Shown: positions 43,152 to 52,516 of the stretch, one piece after another | How the letters are laid out: every line of letters begins with the position of its first letter | Numbering within the stretch: the first letter of the stretch is position 1 | From: TMP-86 sp044226865 | GTDB taxonomy: Bacteria > Pseudomonadota > Gammaproteobacteria > Steroidobacterales > Steroidobacteraceae | DNA length: 64,000 nt | NCBI GenBank assembly: GCA_044226865.1 | Contig: JBGAGE010000003.1 | Coordinates: 186,001 to 250,000 of the forward strand | Direction of reading: 5' to 3' | Notes under the pieces: model-generated | What the model saw: only the letters and a program-made list of their open reading frames with translations | What the model was told of the DNA's origin: nothing | Database searches by the model: none | Program-made: the position numbers and the translations under genes

Positions 43152-45041
43152 TCAGCGCCCGCCGGGCTCGCAGGCCGCCACCACGGCCTCCACCTCGGCC
43201 ACGCTCTGCCCCATGAGGTGTATACGCCCCCACATCTCGAGCGCAATCAGTCCGAACAGGCCGTGGGTCCGGCGCTGCCAGGCATCCATCATGTGCCGCA
43301 TGCCGCGCTCACTGATTCCCATTCGCGTCTGGCAGAAGCCGCCATCAAAGAACTCGCGTCGCGCCAGCGGCGCGATGTATTCGTCCACGGGCAACGGGAA
43401 CCCAGCCTTCTTGCGCCAGATCAGGTTGGCGGGCAGGTAGCGCGTCGCCACCTGCTTGAGCACCCATTTGTCGCCCCGCGCGCCGACTTTGTAGCGCATG
43501 GGCATGTTGATGGCCTTGTGCACCAGGCGATGGTCCAGGAACGGCACGCGCACCTCGACCGACGCGCCCATGCTGGTACGATCCAGGCGCCGCAGGAGCG
43601 GGGTGAGGAAATCACCGATGTCGCCCAGCATGGCGGCCAGCACCTTGCGCTCACGCGGCTCCTGCACGAAATGATAGGCCTGCTCGCAGGACTCCATCCA
43701 TTCCACCCGCGCGTAGCGATCGACCAGGTCCACCGCCGGGGGCAGCAGGTCGCGGAATTGATGCGCCCACACCGGCATGCCGGAGTGCGAATAGGTGAAC
43801 AGCTCCAGGATCGAGTACAGCTTGTCGGGTATCAGGCGCAACAGCGGCTCCAGCCGCATGAGCCGCAGCCGGCGCCGGTAATTCCAGCTGTAGCCGCCAA
43901 AGAGCTCGTCGGCGCCCTCCCCTGACTGCAGCACGATGACCCCATGCTCGCGCGCCACCTTCGAGATCAGGTAGTAGGCCGTGGAGTTCGGGTGCGTCAG
44001 CGGCAGGTCCTCGAGGAAGGACACATACGGCAGCACCCGGCGAAAATCAGCGCCCTTCAGCACATAGGGCACGAAGGGAATATCCAGGCTGTTGGCCAGT
44101 TGCTCGGCGTAGCGGCGTTCGTCGAGGTCCGGATGCCCATCGATGGACACATGAAACGCCGTCAGGGACTTCGTCAGCCGCGCCGCCATGGCGGTCACCA
44201 GGCTGGAATCCAGGCCCCCGCTCAGCAGCGTTCCTACCGGCACGTCACTGATCAGCCGCAAGCGCACGGCATCGGTGAGCGCCTCGTCGATCTCGTCGAT
44301 CACCGCCTTGGGTTCGGCCGCCGCGAAACGCCGGTACTCGCTTTCCTTGACCTGCTCGAGCGGGGAGTAGAACAACTCCTTGCGGATGCCGGCAGCGGAC
44401 AGCGTGACCACTTCGCCGGGCATCACAGCCTGGATGCCCTCCACCAGGGTGCGGCTCTTGAGGGCATCGATGTTGCGGTACAGGAGCCACTCGCCCATGG
44501 CCTGTTGGTCCAGGCGCAGCTCCTCGCGCTGCGTCATCAACGCCTTCATCTCCGAACTGAACAGGATGCGCTCGCCGCAACGCGCGTAATACAGTGGCTT
44601 CTTGCCGTAGCGGTCACGCACCAGGACCACTTCGTCCGATTGCGAGTCGCAGATGGCAAAGGCGAACATGCCGACGAAGCGATCGATGCCGGCCGCGCCC
44701 CATTGCATGTAGGCGTGCAGCAGCACTTCGGTGTCCGAATGCGAGCGGAACTCGTGCCCCAAGCGCTGCAACTCTTCGCGCACCGGCGCGAAGTTGTATA
44801 CCTCGCCGTTGTAGGCGATCCACCAGCGGCCGGTGGCATCGCTCATGGGCATGTGCCCCGCGGGCGACAGGTCGATGATGCTCAGCCGCAGCGAGCCCAG
44901 GCAGACGGGGCCCACGTTGACCACGCCGGTATCATCCGGACCGCGGTAGGCCTGCAGATCGCACATGCTCCGCACGAGCGCTGCGGACTCCGTCGACCGG
45001 TCACGGCCACTCAGGTCGATCGATCCCGCCAGGCCGCACAT
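43152..45041 (-). CDS. asnB: Asparagine synthase (glutamine-hydrolysing) family amidotransferase
   Basis: A 629-residue class II amidotransferase. Cys2 after Met1 is the nucleophile (MCGLAGSIDL); the N-terminal domain has LQAYRGPDDTGV and AYNGEVYNF, and the ATP-pyrophosphatase domain has GTLLSGGLDSSLVTAM and LQSGEGADELFGGY. Such genes are frequent in exopolysaccharide clusters, where they may amidate uronic acids rather than make asparagine. The start is joined to the preceding stop as TAATG, so translation is coupled to the upstream phosphatase-superfamily gene. The gene symbol denotes family, not verified function. Confidence 0.88.
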   Translation of the reverse strand: MCGLAGSIDLSGRDRSTESAALVRSMCDLQAYRGPDDTGVVNVGPVCLGSLRLSIIDLSPAGHMPMSDATGRWWIAYNGEVYNFAPVREELQRLGHEFRSHSDTEVLLHAYMQWGAAGIDRFVGMFAFAICDSQSDEVVLVRDRYGKKPLYYARCGERILFSSEMKALMTQREELRLDQQAMGEWLLYRNIDALKSRTLVEGIQAVMPGEVVTLSAAGIRKELFYSPLEQVKESEYRRFAAAEPKAVIDEIDEALTDAVRLRLISDVPVGTLLSGGLDSSLVTAMAARLTKSLTAFHVSIDGHPDLDERRYAEQLANSLDIPFVPYVLKGADFRRVLPYVSFLEDLPLTHPNSTAYYLISKVAREHGVIVLQSGEGADELFGGYSWNYRRRLRLMRLEPLLRLIPDKLYSILELFTYSHSGMPVWAHQFRDLLPPAVDLVDRYARVEWMESCEQAYHFVQEPRERKVLAAMLGDIGDFLTPLLRRLDRTSMGASVEVRVPFLDHRLVHKAINMPMRYKVGARGDKWVLKQVATRYLPANLIWRKKAGFPLPVDEYIAPLARREFFDGGFCQTRMGISERGMRHMMDAWQRRTHGLFGLIALEMWGRIHLMGQSVAEVEAVVAACEPGGR

Positions 45042-46606
45042 TACAGCAGGTCCTTCAGTGCGCGCCCTTCGAAATGCGCAGGGGCATCGACACCCAGGAG
45101 GGCCATCAGGGTGGGCGCGACGTCGAGGATGTCGGCGCCCTGCAGGGTGCTGCCGGCCTTCACCGCCGGGCCGCGCGCGGCGAGAAAGGCGGTGGCGCGA
45201 TGATTTCCGGTATAGAACGGTGAGACCTCGTAGCCGGGCTGCTTGCGAATGACCTCGATCCCGGGCGCGGCGACCTGATCCAGGACGCGCGCATCCAGGT
45301 TCCAGGAAATGACCGCATCGGGCAGATCTTTGCGCCGCGGGCCGAGGAAGCGTTCATCCATCAACGTGACCCGTTCGGCCGCATGCCGGCCATTCGCAGG
45401 GTTGGTCAGCCCGTTCAATTTGTCGCGCAGGTTTCCCAACAGCTCATCGTATTGCGTCCCGCCGGCGACGATGCCCTGCGGCTCGCGGCCGCGCAGGTTG
45501 ACGCGGAAATAGGCTTCGTTGGAATTGGGAATGCAGAACACCTGGCTGCGGGTCCAGTCCGTGCCGGAGTTGACCCACTTCATGCTGAGCTTGTAGCGCA
45601 TCGAGCGCGGCAGGCAGCGCGTGACCGATTCGCGCAGCCCAAGCGGAATCGCCTGGCGTACCTTCGACAGCAGGCCCTTCTTCGGCGCCTTGGATCCCTG
45701 GGCCCCCTGCCCCACATTGCCCGAGTACAGGAGACCCATGCGGTGCAGGAGTTCCGGCATCAGGTGGCAGCCGGAATAATTTGGCCCCATGCCGTCTCCC
45801 GAGACGATCATCACCGTGGTGTTGTCATCGACCCGCTCGAGGATTCCGCCGATGGCCTGGTCCACCGCGGCATAGACATCGCGCACCGCCTGCATGTCCA
45901 CCAAGGGACCCTGCTGCGGCGCCAACGGGTAGTCGCGATCACCGAAGTGCCACAGATAATGGCCCGCGCCATGCGGCTCACCGAAGGATACGAACATCAT
46001 TTCCCAATCGCTCTCGCGGATCAGGTCCTGTGTGATGCGGCCCTTCAGCAACGCGCCCTTGACCAACTGGTCGCGGAATGCGGCGACATCGTCGGGCACG
46101 CGGGTGAGATTGCTGTGCTCAGGAGCCGGATACGCGCCGTAGCGCCGGCGGATGTCATTCAAGAGGCCGCCGGGCGTCGAGCCGGGCTCTCCGAACCAGG
46201 TCCAGGTGCCATATTCCAGGATCTGCACGCCCTTGAACCCGGGGAGCTTGTAGTTCATGAACGCGTCGAACACCACGCATTTGCGGCCCGCATCGTCCAG
46301 GTATTTCCAGAACGGCGCCTGCCCGCATTGCGTGGGATCGGTGCGGTGGATGTCCTGCTCACCGCCGCGGATCTGGTAGGCGTGGTACATGCCGTGCTGG
46401 CCGGGCGAGGTGCCGGTGTACAGGGTCGGCCAGGCCGACACGTGCATGATCTCGGCCGACGTGCCGATCCGCGACCACAGGCCCTCGCGCTGCAGGCGCG
46501 CAAACGTGGGCAGGTGACCGGCCGCCGCCCACTCTTCGATCAATTGGGCGTCGGCGCTGTCCAAGCCGATCAACAGAACACGGCCTCCCGCCGCACGCTT
46601 GCTCAT
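45041..46606 (-). CDS. Alkaline phosphatase superfamily / type I phosphodiesterase-like protein A
   Basis: A 521-residue cytoplasmic-looking protein (no signal peptide). Metal-site Asp16 lies in LLIGLDSADAQLIEEW, the probable nucleophile Thr61 in SAWPTLYTGTSPGQHG, and further metal residues in SFGEPHGAGHYLW and SGDGMGPNYSGCHL. The middle and C-terminus (GREPQGIV, GPRRKDLPDAVISW, LDVAPTLMALLG) are those of the nucleotide pyrophosphatase/phosphodiesterase-like family. The ATG at 46606 is 7 bases after the oxidoreductase stop. Its paralog is at 47639. The substrate is unknown. Confidence 0.8.
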   Translation of the reverse strand: MSKRAAGGRVLLIGLDSADAQLIEEWAAAGHLPTFARLQREGLWSRIGTSAEIMHVSAWPTLYTGTSPGQHGMYHAYQIRGGEQDIHRTDPTQCGQAPFWKYLDDAGRKCVVFDAFMNYKLPGFKGVQILEYGTWTWFGEPGSTPGGLLNDIRRRYGAYPAPEHSNLTRVPDDVAAFRDQLVKGALLKGRITQDLIRESDWEMMFVSFGEPHGAGHYLWHFGDRDYPLAPQQGPLVDMQAVRDVYAAVDQAIGGILERVDDNTTVMIVSGDGMGPNYSGCHLMPELLHRMGLLYSGNVGQGAQGSKAPKKGLLSKVRQAIPLGLRESVTRCLPRSMRYKLSMKWVNSGTDWTRSQVFCIPNSNEAYFRVNLRGREPQGIVAGGTQYDELLGNLRDKLNGLTNPANGRHAAERVTLMDERFLGPRRKDLPDAVISWNLDARVLDQVAAPGIEVIRKQPGYEVSPFYTGNHRATAFLAARGPAVKAGSTLQGADILDVAPTLMALLGVDAPAHFEGRALKDLL

Positions 46607-46613
46607 GCGCTGA

Positions 46614-47642
46614 TCAATAGCTGCCGGTGTAGATTTCGGACAGATCGACCGTGCGCCGCTCGCGGTCGGACACCTTGCCGGCATCGATCATGGCGACGGT
46701 CCAGATGTTGTCCTCGGCCTGGGTCTCGGGCACTTTGCCGCTGACCACCATGTCCTTGAGGCTGTTGAGCAGCGTGGTCGTCCCGCCCTGCGGGTAGGGC
46801 CGCTCATCGCCCTTGGGCACTTTGTCGTTTCGCATCGGACGGAACCAACGGCTGCCATTGGGCCTGAAGGCGACGAACTTGCGGTTGGTCCACAACACAC
46901 CCTTGGCACCTTCGATGCGCAGCGAGAATTCGTAACGGGGCGACAGCAGGGTTCCCAGGTATTGAACGCGCATGTCGCCGAAGGCGACGAAGGCCTCGGT
47001 GTGTGCGCCATGCTTGAAATCCGTCCACGGCGGATTCCAGACGCGCACCGCGATATTGCTCGGCTGGGCGCCGAAGAAGCCGCGCATGCTGTCGAAATGG
47101 TGCGTGGCGATTTCCTGCAATTGCGGATAGTCGATCTGACCGAACCACGGCCCTTCGACGCGGCTCGGCTGGTGGCGCCGGTCGATCATGATGGCGTTGT
47201 CGATCGCGCCCAGGAAATTCTCCTCGAGCAGGCGCTTGATGGTGCGCTCGGATGGCCAGAACCGGTAGTTCTCCGCGACGACGACGCGCTTGCCCACTTG
47301 CCGCGCCCGCGCCAGCACCTTCTTTGCCTCCGGCACGGAGGTGGCGAGCGGCTTCTCCACCATGACGTGCAGTCCCGCATCCAGGCAGCGCAACGTCAGA
47401 TCCGCATGCATCGCAGAGGGCGACACGATCAGGGCGGCATCCGCCTTCACCGCGGCCAACGCTTCGTCCAGGTTCGCAAAATAGCGGCAGGAAGACTCGC
47501 CGATGATGCCCTTGGCAAGCCCGAGGGCAGCCGGATCGGGATCCACGAGGGCGATACAATTGACCTCGGGGTGCGCCTTGACGTATTGCGCCCAATGCCG
47601 CCCGCGCAAGCCCGCGCCGATCTGCAGAATGTTGATGCTCAC
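46614..47642 (-). CDS. Gfo/Idh/MocA family oxidoreductase
   Basis: A 342-residue NAD(P)-dependent oxidoreductase. It has ILQIGAGLRGRHWAQYV (dinucleotide-binding), ALIVSPSAMHADLTLR, the family MVEKPLATSVPEAKKV with the EKP motif, and THHFDSMRGFFG with a catalytic His region. It probably oxidises or reduces a sugar or sugar derivative. The start is GTG at 47642, overlapping the stop of the upstream gene (GTGA). Confidence 0.88.
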   Translation of the reverse strand: MSINILQIGAGLRGRHWAQYVKAHPEVNCIALVDPDPAALGLAKGIIGESSCRYFANLDEALAAVKADAALIVSPSAMHADLTLRCLDAGLHVMVEKPLATSVPEAKKVLARARQVGKRVVVAENYRFWPSERTIKRLLEENFLGAIDNAIMIDRRHQPSRVEGPWFGQIDYPQLQEIATHHFDSMRGFFGAQPSNIAVRVWNPPWTDFKHGAHTEAFVAFGDMRVQYLGTLLSPRYEFSLRIEGAKGVLWTNRKFVAFRPNGSRWFRPMRNDKVPKGDERPYPQGGTTTLLNSLKDMVVSGKVPETQAEDNIWTVAMIDAGKVSDRERRTVDLSEIYTGSY

Positions 47643-49192
47643 CTGGTCGCTCCTTCAACTGAATTCGATCCCGACACCACTTCGGCCCATACCCTGCCGC
47701 GCATGTGCGCCGGCGCCGTCACCCCGAAATACTGCATAACGGTCGGCGCGAGGTCGAGAATGTTGCCTCCCTGCAGCGCCTGACCGGGCCGCACCCCGGG
47801 TCCCGCAGCCAGCACGAATCCCGGCCCGGTGTGGGTGCCGGGACGGGGGTCCGGGGATGGAACGTTGACCGTGCCGACCTGCGGAGAGGCAGCACCGGTG
47901 ATGCGCTGCGACATGTCCCAGTTCACCACCAGGTCAGGCAGGTAATCGCGGCGCGGGCCCGGGAACAACTGGTCGATGCGCAGCACCTGCTTGACGATGG
48001 GACGGCCCGTGGCAGGATCGCTAAGGTCCATGATCTGCGCCGATAAGTCACTCAGCAACGCCTCGTATTCCGCGCCCGGCTCGACGATGCCCTGGGGTTC
48101 GCGGCCCTTGAGGTTGACGCGGATGCATCCTTCCAGATCGGTCGGCAGGCAGAAAGCCCGGGTGGTCGCCCAGTTGATGTCGGCGGTGTCCACCCGTTGC
48201 GCCAATTTGTCACGCATGCCGGTGGGCAACATCCGCGCGAGGCTCTTGCGGAAGCCCTTGGGGAGCATGTCCCTCAGCGCCTTGACCGGATCGAATGCTG
48301 CGGGCGGCGCGGGCTCGGACGATTCCACTCCACCCGCGCCGAAATAGCCGAGGCGCACCAGCACTTCGGGCAACAGATGGCAGCCTGCGTTGTTCGGGCC
48401 GACGCGGTCGCCGGAGACGACCAGGAACAGCGCATCATCGCCCGCTTCGCGCCGCAGCCGATCGATGGCGCGATCCAACGCCTGGTAGACCTTGAGCATC
48501 GGCGAGTCCAGATTCCGCTGCGACTCCGACTGCAGTTGTGGGGTCCAGCAATAATGCCCGGCGACATGGCTCTCGCCGAACACGGTGAACAGCAGGTCGG
48601 GAGATGTGGTTTGCAACAGCCAGGAGTTCGCGTTGGCCTTCGACTCGATGGACTCGACCAGCCGTTGCGCAATGTCGGCGGAATCCAGCGCCTCCATGCC
48701 GAGATCGTTGGCCTCGAGGCCGAGCGGATACTCGCCTACGGCGTTCTCCATCTTCTTGAGGAGCGCTGCCGGCACCGACCCCGTCTTCAGGTAATGCGCC
48801 CAGGTGCCCCAGTCATAGACGAAACTGCCGCCGAATCCCGCTTCCGGATGCGCATACGGCGGATCGATCACGCTGCAGCGGCGGCCGGCCCGGTCCAGCA
48901 GCTGCCAGAAACTGGGTTGGCCGTAAATGCCCTCGTGGAAACGCTGATAACCCTGGCGACCGGGGGTAGGCTGAAAGGTGAAGTAAACCCCGTGTTCGCC
49001 GGGCTTGGTGCCGGTGTAGATCGAAGGCCAGGCCGAGATGTGCAATTGCTCGGCGCTGGTGTCGAGCCAACCCCACAGGCCCTCCTGCCGCAGCCGCTCC
49101 AGGCCCGGCAATTTTCCAGCCGCGGCCCAATCATGGATCAGCTGGCCATCGCCAAGTTCCAGGCCGACGATGATGACTTTCGTCGTGGCCAC
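47639..49192 (-). CDS. Alkaline phosphatase superfamily / type I phosphodiesterase-like protein B
   Basis: A 517-residue paralog of protein A with the same order of motifs: VIIVGLELGDGQLIHDW, SAWPSIYTGTKPGEHG, GESHVAGHYCWTP and SGDRVGPNNAGCHL. Relative to A the first metal-site Asp is Glu (GLE against GLD) and the candidate nucleophile is Ser57 rather than Thr, so activity may differ. Start is GTG at 49192; ATGs further upstream lie in other frames of neighbouring genes. It forms a unit with the oxidoreductase between the two paralogs. Confidence 0.78.
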   Translation of the reverse strand: MATTKVIIVGLELGDGQLIHDWAAAGKLPGLERLRQEGLWGWLDTSAEQLHISAWPSIYTGTKPGEHGVYFTFQPTPGRQGYQRFHEGIYGQPSFWQLLDRAGRRCSVIDPPYAHPEAGFGGSFVYDWGTWAHYLKTGSVPAALLKKMENAVGEYPLGLEANDLGMEALDSADIAQRLVESIESKANANSWLLQTTSPDLLFTVFGESHVAGHYCWTPQLQSESQRNLDSPMLKVYQALDRAIDRLRREAGDDALFLVVSGDRVGPNNAGCHLLPEVLVRLGYFGAGGVESSEPAPPAAFDPVKALRDMLPKGFRKSLARMLPTGMRDKLAQRVDTADINWATTRAFCLPTDLEGCIRVNLKGREPQGIVEPGAEYEALLSDLSAQIMDLSDPATGRPIVKQVLRIDQLFPGPRRDYLPDLVVNWDMSQRITGAASPQVGTVNVPSPDPRPGTHTGPGFVLAAGPGVRPGQALQGGNILDLAPTVMQYFGVTAPAHMRGRVWAEVVSGSNSVEGATR

Positions 49193-49194
49193 GG

Positions 49195-49626
49195 TCAGAC
49201 GAAACCCCGCACCAGCAATACCGATGCGCCGATGATGGAGATCGCCGCCGCCATGTCGAAGTAAATCGCCACCGGTGCAGGCCGATGCCCGAAATAGGAC
49301 TGATAACCGATCATCACCAGCACCAGACTCAGCTTTGCGCCCAGGACGTGGCCCTGCGGCCCCTGGAACGCCACCCCGGACAATAAATCCGAGGGCATGA
49401 TGCCGCGCACGCTCAACATGTACAGCCCGGTGGGGATCAGCACCGCCATCGCCGGCCAACCCAGGCCGCCGCGGAACAAGCTGCATTCGCGCAGCATCTC
49501 GGCATCCGCGGCCGGTTGAATGCGCTTCATGGCCGGACCGGTGATGAGCGACCAGACGAACATGTGACCCAGCCACAGGGACAAGGCGGTGACGTGCAAC
49601 GCCACGCAAATGAGGTATGCGTTCAT
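49195..49626 (-). CDS. Small membrane protein, CopD/DUF-like, four helices
   Basis: A 143-residue integral membrane protein with four helices (about 4-32, 57-75, 94-112, 119-139). The first helix carries His-containing LHVTALSLWLGHMFVW, similar to CopD-like or cytochrome b-like proteins, which suggests possible heme or metal binding. No homolog function is known to me. The stop precedes the phosphodiesterase GTG by 2 bases and the start follows the next membrane gene by 7 bases. Confidence 0.65.
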   Translation of the reverse strand: MNAYLICVALHVTALSLWLGHMFVWSLITGPAMKRIQPAADAEMLRECSLFRGGLGWPAMAVLIPTGLYMLSVRGIMPSDLLSGVAFQGPQGHVLGAKLSLVLVMIGYQSYFGHRPAPVAIYFDMAAAISIIGASVLLVRGFV

Positions 49627-49633
49627 GAGCGCC

Positions 49634-50062
49634 TCAACGAACAGCCACGGCGGAGGCCACCAGCGTCAACAACGCCACGGCCAGGTTGATGCGAATGATG
49701 CCGCGAGCAGGCTGCCACGCTAGCCAAGCCTGCGTGAACAACAGCCCGCCGGCCAGGGCATACTTGACGGACCACGCACTGCCTTCGGTCACGCGCCCAC
49801 CCAGATGCGAGGCGAGAATGCCCGTGGCGATCATGATGCCGAGGATGGCAAAGGTGAGCAATGGCAGCGGCAAGCGCAACGCGTAGGGAACGGCGACATG
49901 CGGCCAGCGCGCACCGCGGACCACCCGCAGCCAGCCGTTGGCCTGAGCCACCTCGAAACGGCGCCGCAGCGAGACGTCCATGATGAACCAGAACAGCGCC
50001 AGTCCGACCACGAGGACGGCCAAAAACAGATGCACCCACACGGTCAACCGATAGGTGTCCAC
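49634..50062 (-). CDS. Small membrane protein, four helices
   Basis: A 142-residue membrane protein with helices at about 5-28, 54-76, 90-110 and 121-141; VWVHLFLAVLVVGLALFWFI at the N-terminus resembles the partner protein encoded next, including a His in the first helix. GTG at 50062 is the likely start and overlaps the end of the GT4 gene by 19 bases. The two adjacent proteins may form a complex. Function is unknown. Confidence 0.6.
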   Translation of the reverse strand: MDTYRLTVWVHLFLAVLVVGLALFWFIMDVSLRRRFEVAQANGWLRVVRGARWPHVAVPYALRLPLPLLTFAILGIMIATGILASHLGGRVTEGSAWSVKYALAGGLLFTQAWLAWQPARGIIRINLAVALLTLVASAVAVR

Positions 50063-51285
50063 GATCCTTCGACCCCTCTCTTGTTCAAATCCAGCTGGCG
50101 TTCGCACAGCGTGAGATATTGCAGCGCAGTATCTTCCCATGAGGTGAGCGGCGTGGACGCGGCAGCGGCGCACATTTCGCGCAACCGCGCCCTGGCCGGC
50201 AAAGTGCGCAGGAACGCCACCCACCGGTCGAATTCGTTGGCGAACAGAAAGCCGTTGCCGCCCTCCTGGATCAGGGTCTTCACCCGTCCGCTCGGCACGC
50301 TGACCACCGGCCGGCCCACACTCAAGTACTCGGGAATTTTCATCGTCGAGTAACCCAGCTCACCGGACACGAACGCCGCCGCGTCGTAGGGCGCCAGGCA
50401 CAGGTCCGCCGCAGCGATGTGGAACGGCACCTCGGCGTGGGGAACCCGTCCATGGAACCTGCAGGCAATGCCCATTTCCGCCGCGAGCTGCCGGTACTCC
50501 TGGCTGCGCATCCCATCACCGATGACGTGCAGTTCGACACCCTCGGGCTTCACCGCGCCCAACGCGCGGATCGCCGGTTCGAGATTGTGCGTGTAGTCCA
50601 ACACGCCCACGTACACCAGCACGGTCTTGGATGTATCGATGCCCAAGCGCGCCCGCGCATCCGCCACGTCCATCGGCCGGAACAGCGTGCGGTCCACGCC
50701 AAGATCGGCGACTGCCACCCGCGATTCCTCGACCCCCCAGAACTTGACGATCTCACGGCGCAGGAACTCGGTTTCGGCAATGATGAGCGGCGCACGGCGC
50801 ATGGACCGCCCCGCGATGGCCAGGCTCACCCGCAATCGCAACCACTTCATGAATTTCTGCCGGGCTGCATGCCGCGGATTGACGACGATGTTCTCGATGG
50901 GCACGCCTAATTGGCCGCGCCGCGCGCACAATGCGGAAACGTAGCCGGACAGAAGCCAGCCCTTTTCCAGCACCACGTCGAAATGCGCCAAGTCGCGCTG
51001 CACGAATTCGCGCAGCGACTTCAGCGTCGCCAGGAACTGCCAATAGCCCATGCCTTTCATGGCCGCATCGTCCACCGCGGCGGAGACCGCTTGCGGCTCG
51101 ATTTCCAGCACCGGAATACCCGCCGGGCGATAGCGCTCCTCCGCACGGCGAAAGGCGATGGTGACGTCCGCGTGCTTGCTCAAGGCCTGGGCAAGCGTGA
51201 CCACATTGCGCGAGGGGCCGACCGTCGGCAGCAGATCGTGCCCCGGCACCACGTAGCAGATGGATAATCGCTTTTTGCAGCTCAT
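50044..51285 (-). CDS. Glycosyltransferase family 4-like
   Basis: A 413-residue GT-B protein. Motifs are ICYVVPGHDLLPTVGPSRNV near the N-terminus, LVYVGVLDYTHNLEPAIRAL, VELHVIGDGMRSQEY and the donor-site region MKIPEYLSVGRPVVSVPSGR. Its ATG at 51285 overlaps the stop of the upstream GT4 (ATGA), so longer starts are rejected. It probably adds one sugar to a lipid-linked glycan. Confidence 0.85.
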   Translation of the reverse strand: MSCKKRLSICYVVPGHDLLPTVGPSRNVVTLAQALSKHADVTIAFRRAEERYRPAGIPVLEIEPQAVSAAVDDAAMKGMGYWQFLATLKSLREFVQRDLAHFDVVLEKGWLLSGYVSALCARRGQLGVPIENIVVNPRHAARQKFMKWLRLRVSLAIAGRSMRRAPLIIAETEFLRREIVKFWGVEESRVAVADLGVDRTLFRPMDVADARARLGIDTSKTVLVYVGVLDYTHNLEPAIRALGAVKPEGVELHVIGDGMRSQEYRQLAAEMGIACRFHGRVPHAEVPFHIAAADLCLAPYDAAAFVSGELGYSTMKIPEYLSVGRPVVSVPSGRVKTLIQEGGNGFLFANEFDRWVAFLRTLPARARLREMCAAAASTPLTSWEDTALQYLTLCERQLDLNKRGVEGSWTPIG

Positions 51286-52505
51286 GCAGAGGACACGGCG
51301 GAGCGGCTCACCAACGATTCGCAGATCGCTTCGATGCGCTCCGCCGCCAGCTCCCAGCGGCAATGCCGTTGCGCGAACACCCGGGCGTTGTCGGCCAATC
51401 GTGCCGCCAATGCCGGGTCATCCACCAGCCGCACCAGCGCAGCGGCGAATGCATTGACATCGCCGTTGGGCACGACCAGCCCGTTGACCTCATGCTCGAT
51501 CACCTTGGCGGAGCCGGCGCTCGCCACGCAGGCATTGCCGGCCGCCATGTAGTTGAGCAGCTTCTGCGGAATGCCATCGCAATGCATGCGCGGCACCACG
51601 GCGATACGCGACTGCGCCAGCCGAGAGGGAAGATCCGCCAACGAATCAGGGACCACGTCGATGCACTCGCGGATGCCGAGACGTTCGGCCTTGGTTCCGT
51701 AGGCATCGAACGATGAGCTGACGGACATGGTCAGGCGCATGGCTGGCCGCTGCTTCACCGCGAGGGCGAACGCCTCGAGAAGCAGGTCGACGTCCTGATA
51801 GGCGGCCAAGGTGCCGGTGTAGATCAGCCGATTGGGGTCCGGCCCGGGCCCCGACGTGCCGGCGCCGGAAAACAGGCTGCTCTCCACTCCATTCATCACC
51901 ACCGTGACATCGTCCGGGCTGATGCGATGAAAGCCGATGAGGCGGTCGCGGATATCCGGAGTGACCGTGACGCTGTGATTCACCCAAGCCGGCACCACGC
52001 CGTCGAGCCAACGCCCCAGTACCCGGGTGAGGCCCCGCAAAGCCGAGGGCGCATACGAAGGGAGCTCGGATTCCAGCATCGTGTGCGCGTCGTAGACGAC
52101 GGGTACACCGCGCCAGCGCGCGGCCGGCAGCGCGCACAAAGCCCCTTCGAAATGATGCGCGTACACGACGTCGAAACGGTTGTTCGCCAGCAACCGCCAC
52201 AACAGCGCCGCCAGGGCGGGGTCATAGCTCAGCAGCTTCCGAAGCGTGGGCCCGACCGGTGTGCGCCGGTGAATCTCCCGCCCGAAGATGCGGTGCACGG
52301 GCAAGGTCAGCCGGGAGTCATCATCGACCACGTGATAAGTGACGAATTCGACCTGATGGCCGCGCTGCGCGAGCGCTTCCGCAAGCCGCTCGATTCGCAG
52401 TGGAGTGCCGCGACGGGAGGGCATCGGACAAGCCGCTACCACTGCCATCCGGAGCGGCCGGCGCGCCAAATCGGCACTCGTAACTGTGGAAATCGAGGAC
52501 ATCAT
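51282..52505 (-). CDS. Glycosyltransferase family 4
   Basis: A 407-residue GT-B enzyme with RGTPLRIERLAEALAQRGHQ, DVVYAHHFEGALCALPA, LIYTGTLAAYQDVDLLLEAF and QKLLNYMAAGNACVASAG. The start has two adjacent ATGs (52505 and 52502). The donor site lacks a clear E-x7-E but has the corresponding acidic cluster. It is one of two GT4 genes in tandem. Confidence 0.88.
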   Translation of the reverse strand: MMSSISTVTSADLARRPLRMAVVAACPMPSRRGTPLRIERLAEALAQRGHQVEFVTYHVVDDDSRLTLPVHRIFGREIHRRTPVGPTLRKLLSYDPALAALLWRLLANNRFDVVYAHHFEGALCALPAARWRGVPVVYDAHTMLESELPSYAPSALRGLTRVLGRWLDGVVPAWVNHSVTVTPDIRDRLIGFHRISPDDVTVVMNGVESSLFSGAGTSGPGPDPNRLIYTGTLAAYQDVDLLLEAFALAVKQRPAMRLTMSVSSSFDAYGTKAERLGIRECIDVVPDSLADLPSRLAQSRIAVVPRMHCDGIPQKLLNYMAAGNACVASAGSAKVIEHEVNGLVVPNGDVNAFAAALVRLVDDPALAARLADNARVFAQRHCRWELAAERIEAICESLVSRSAVSSA

Positions 52506-52516
52506 GGGTGCGTGGG

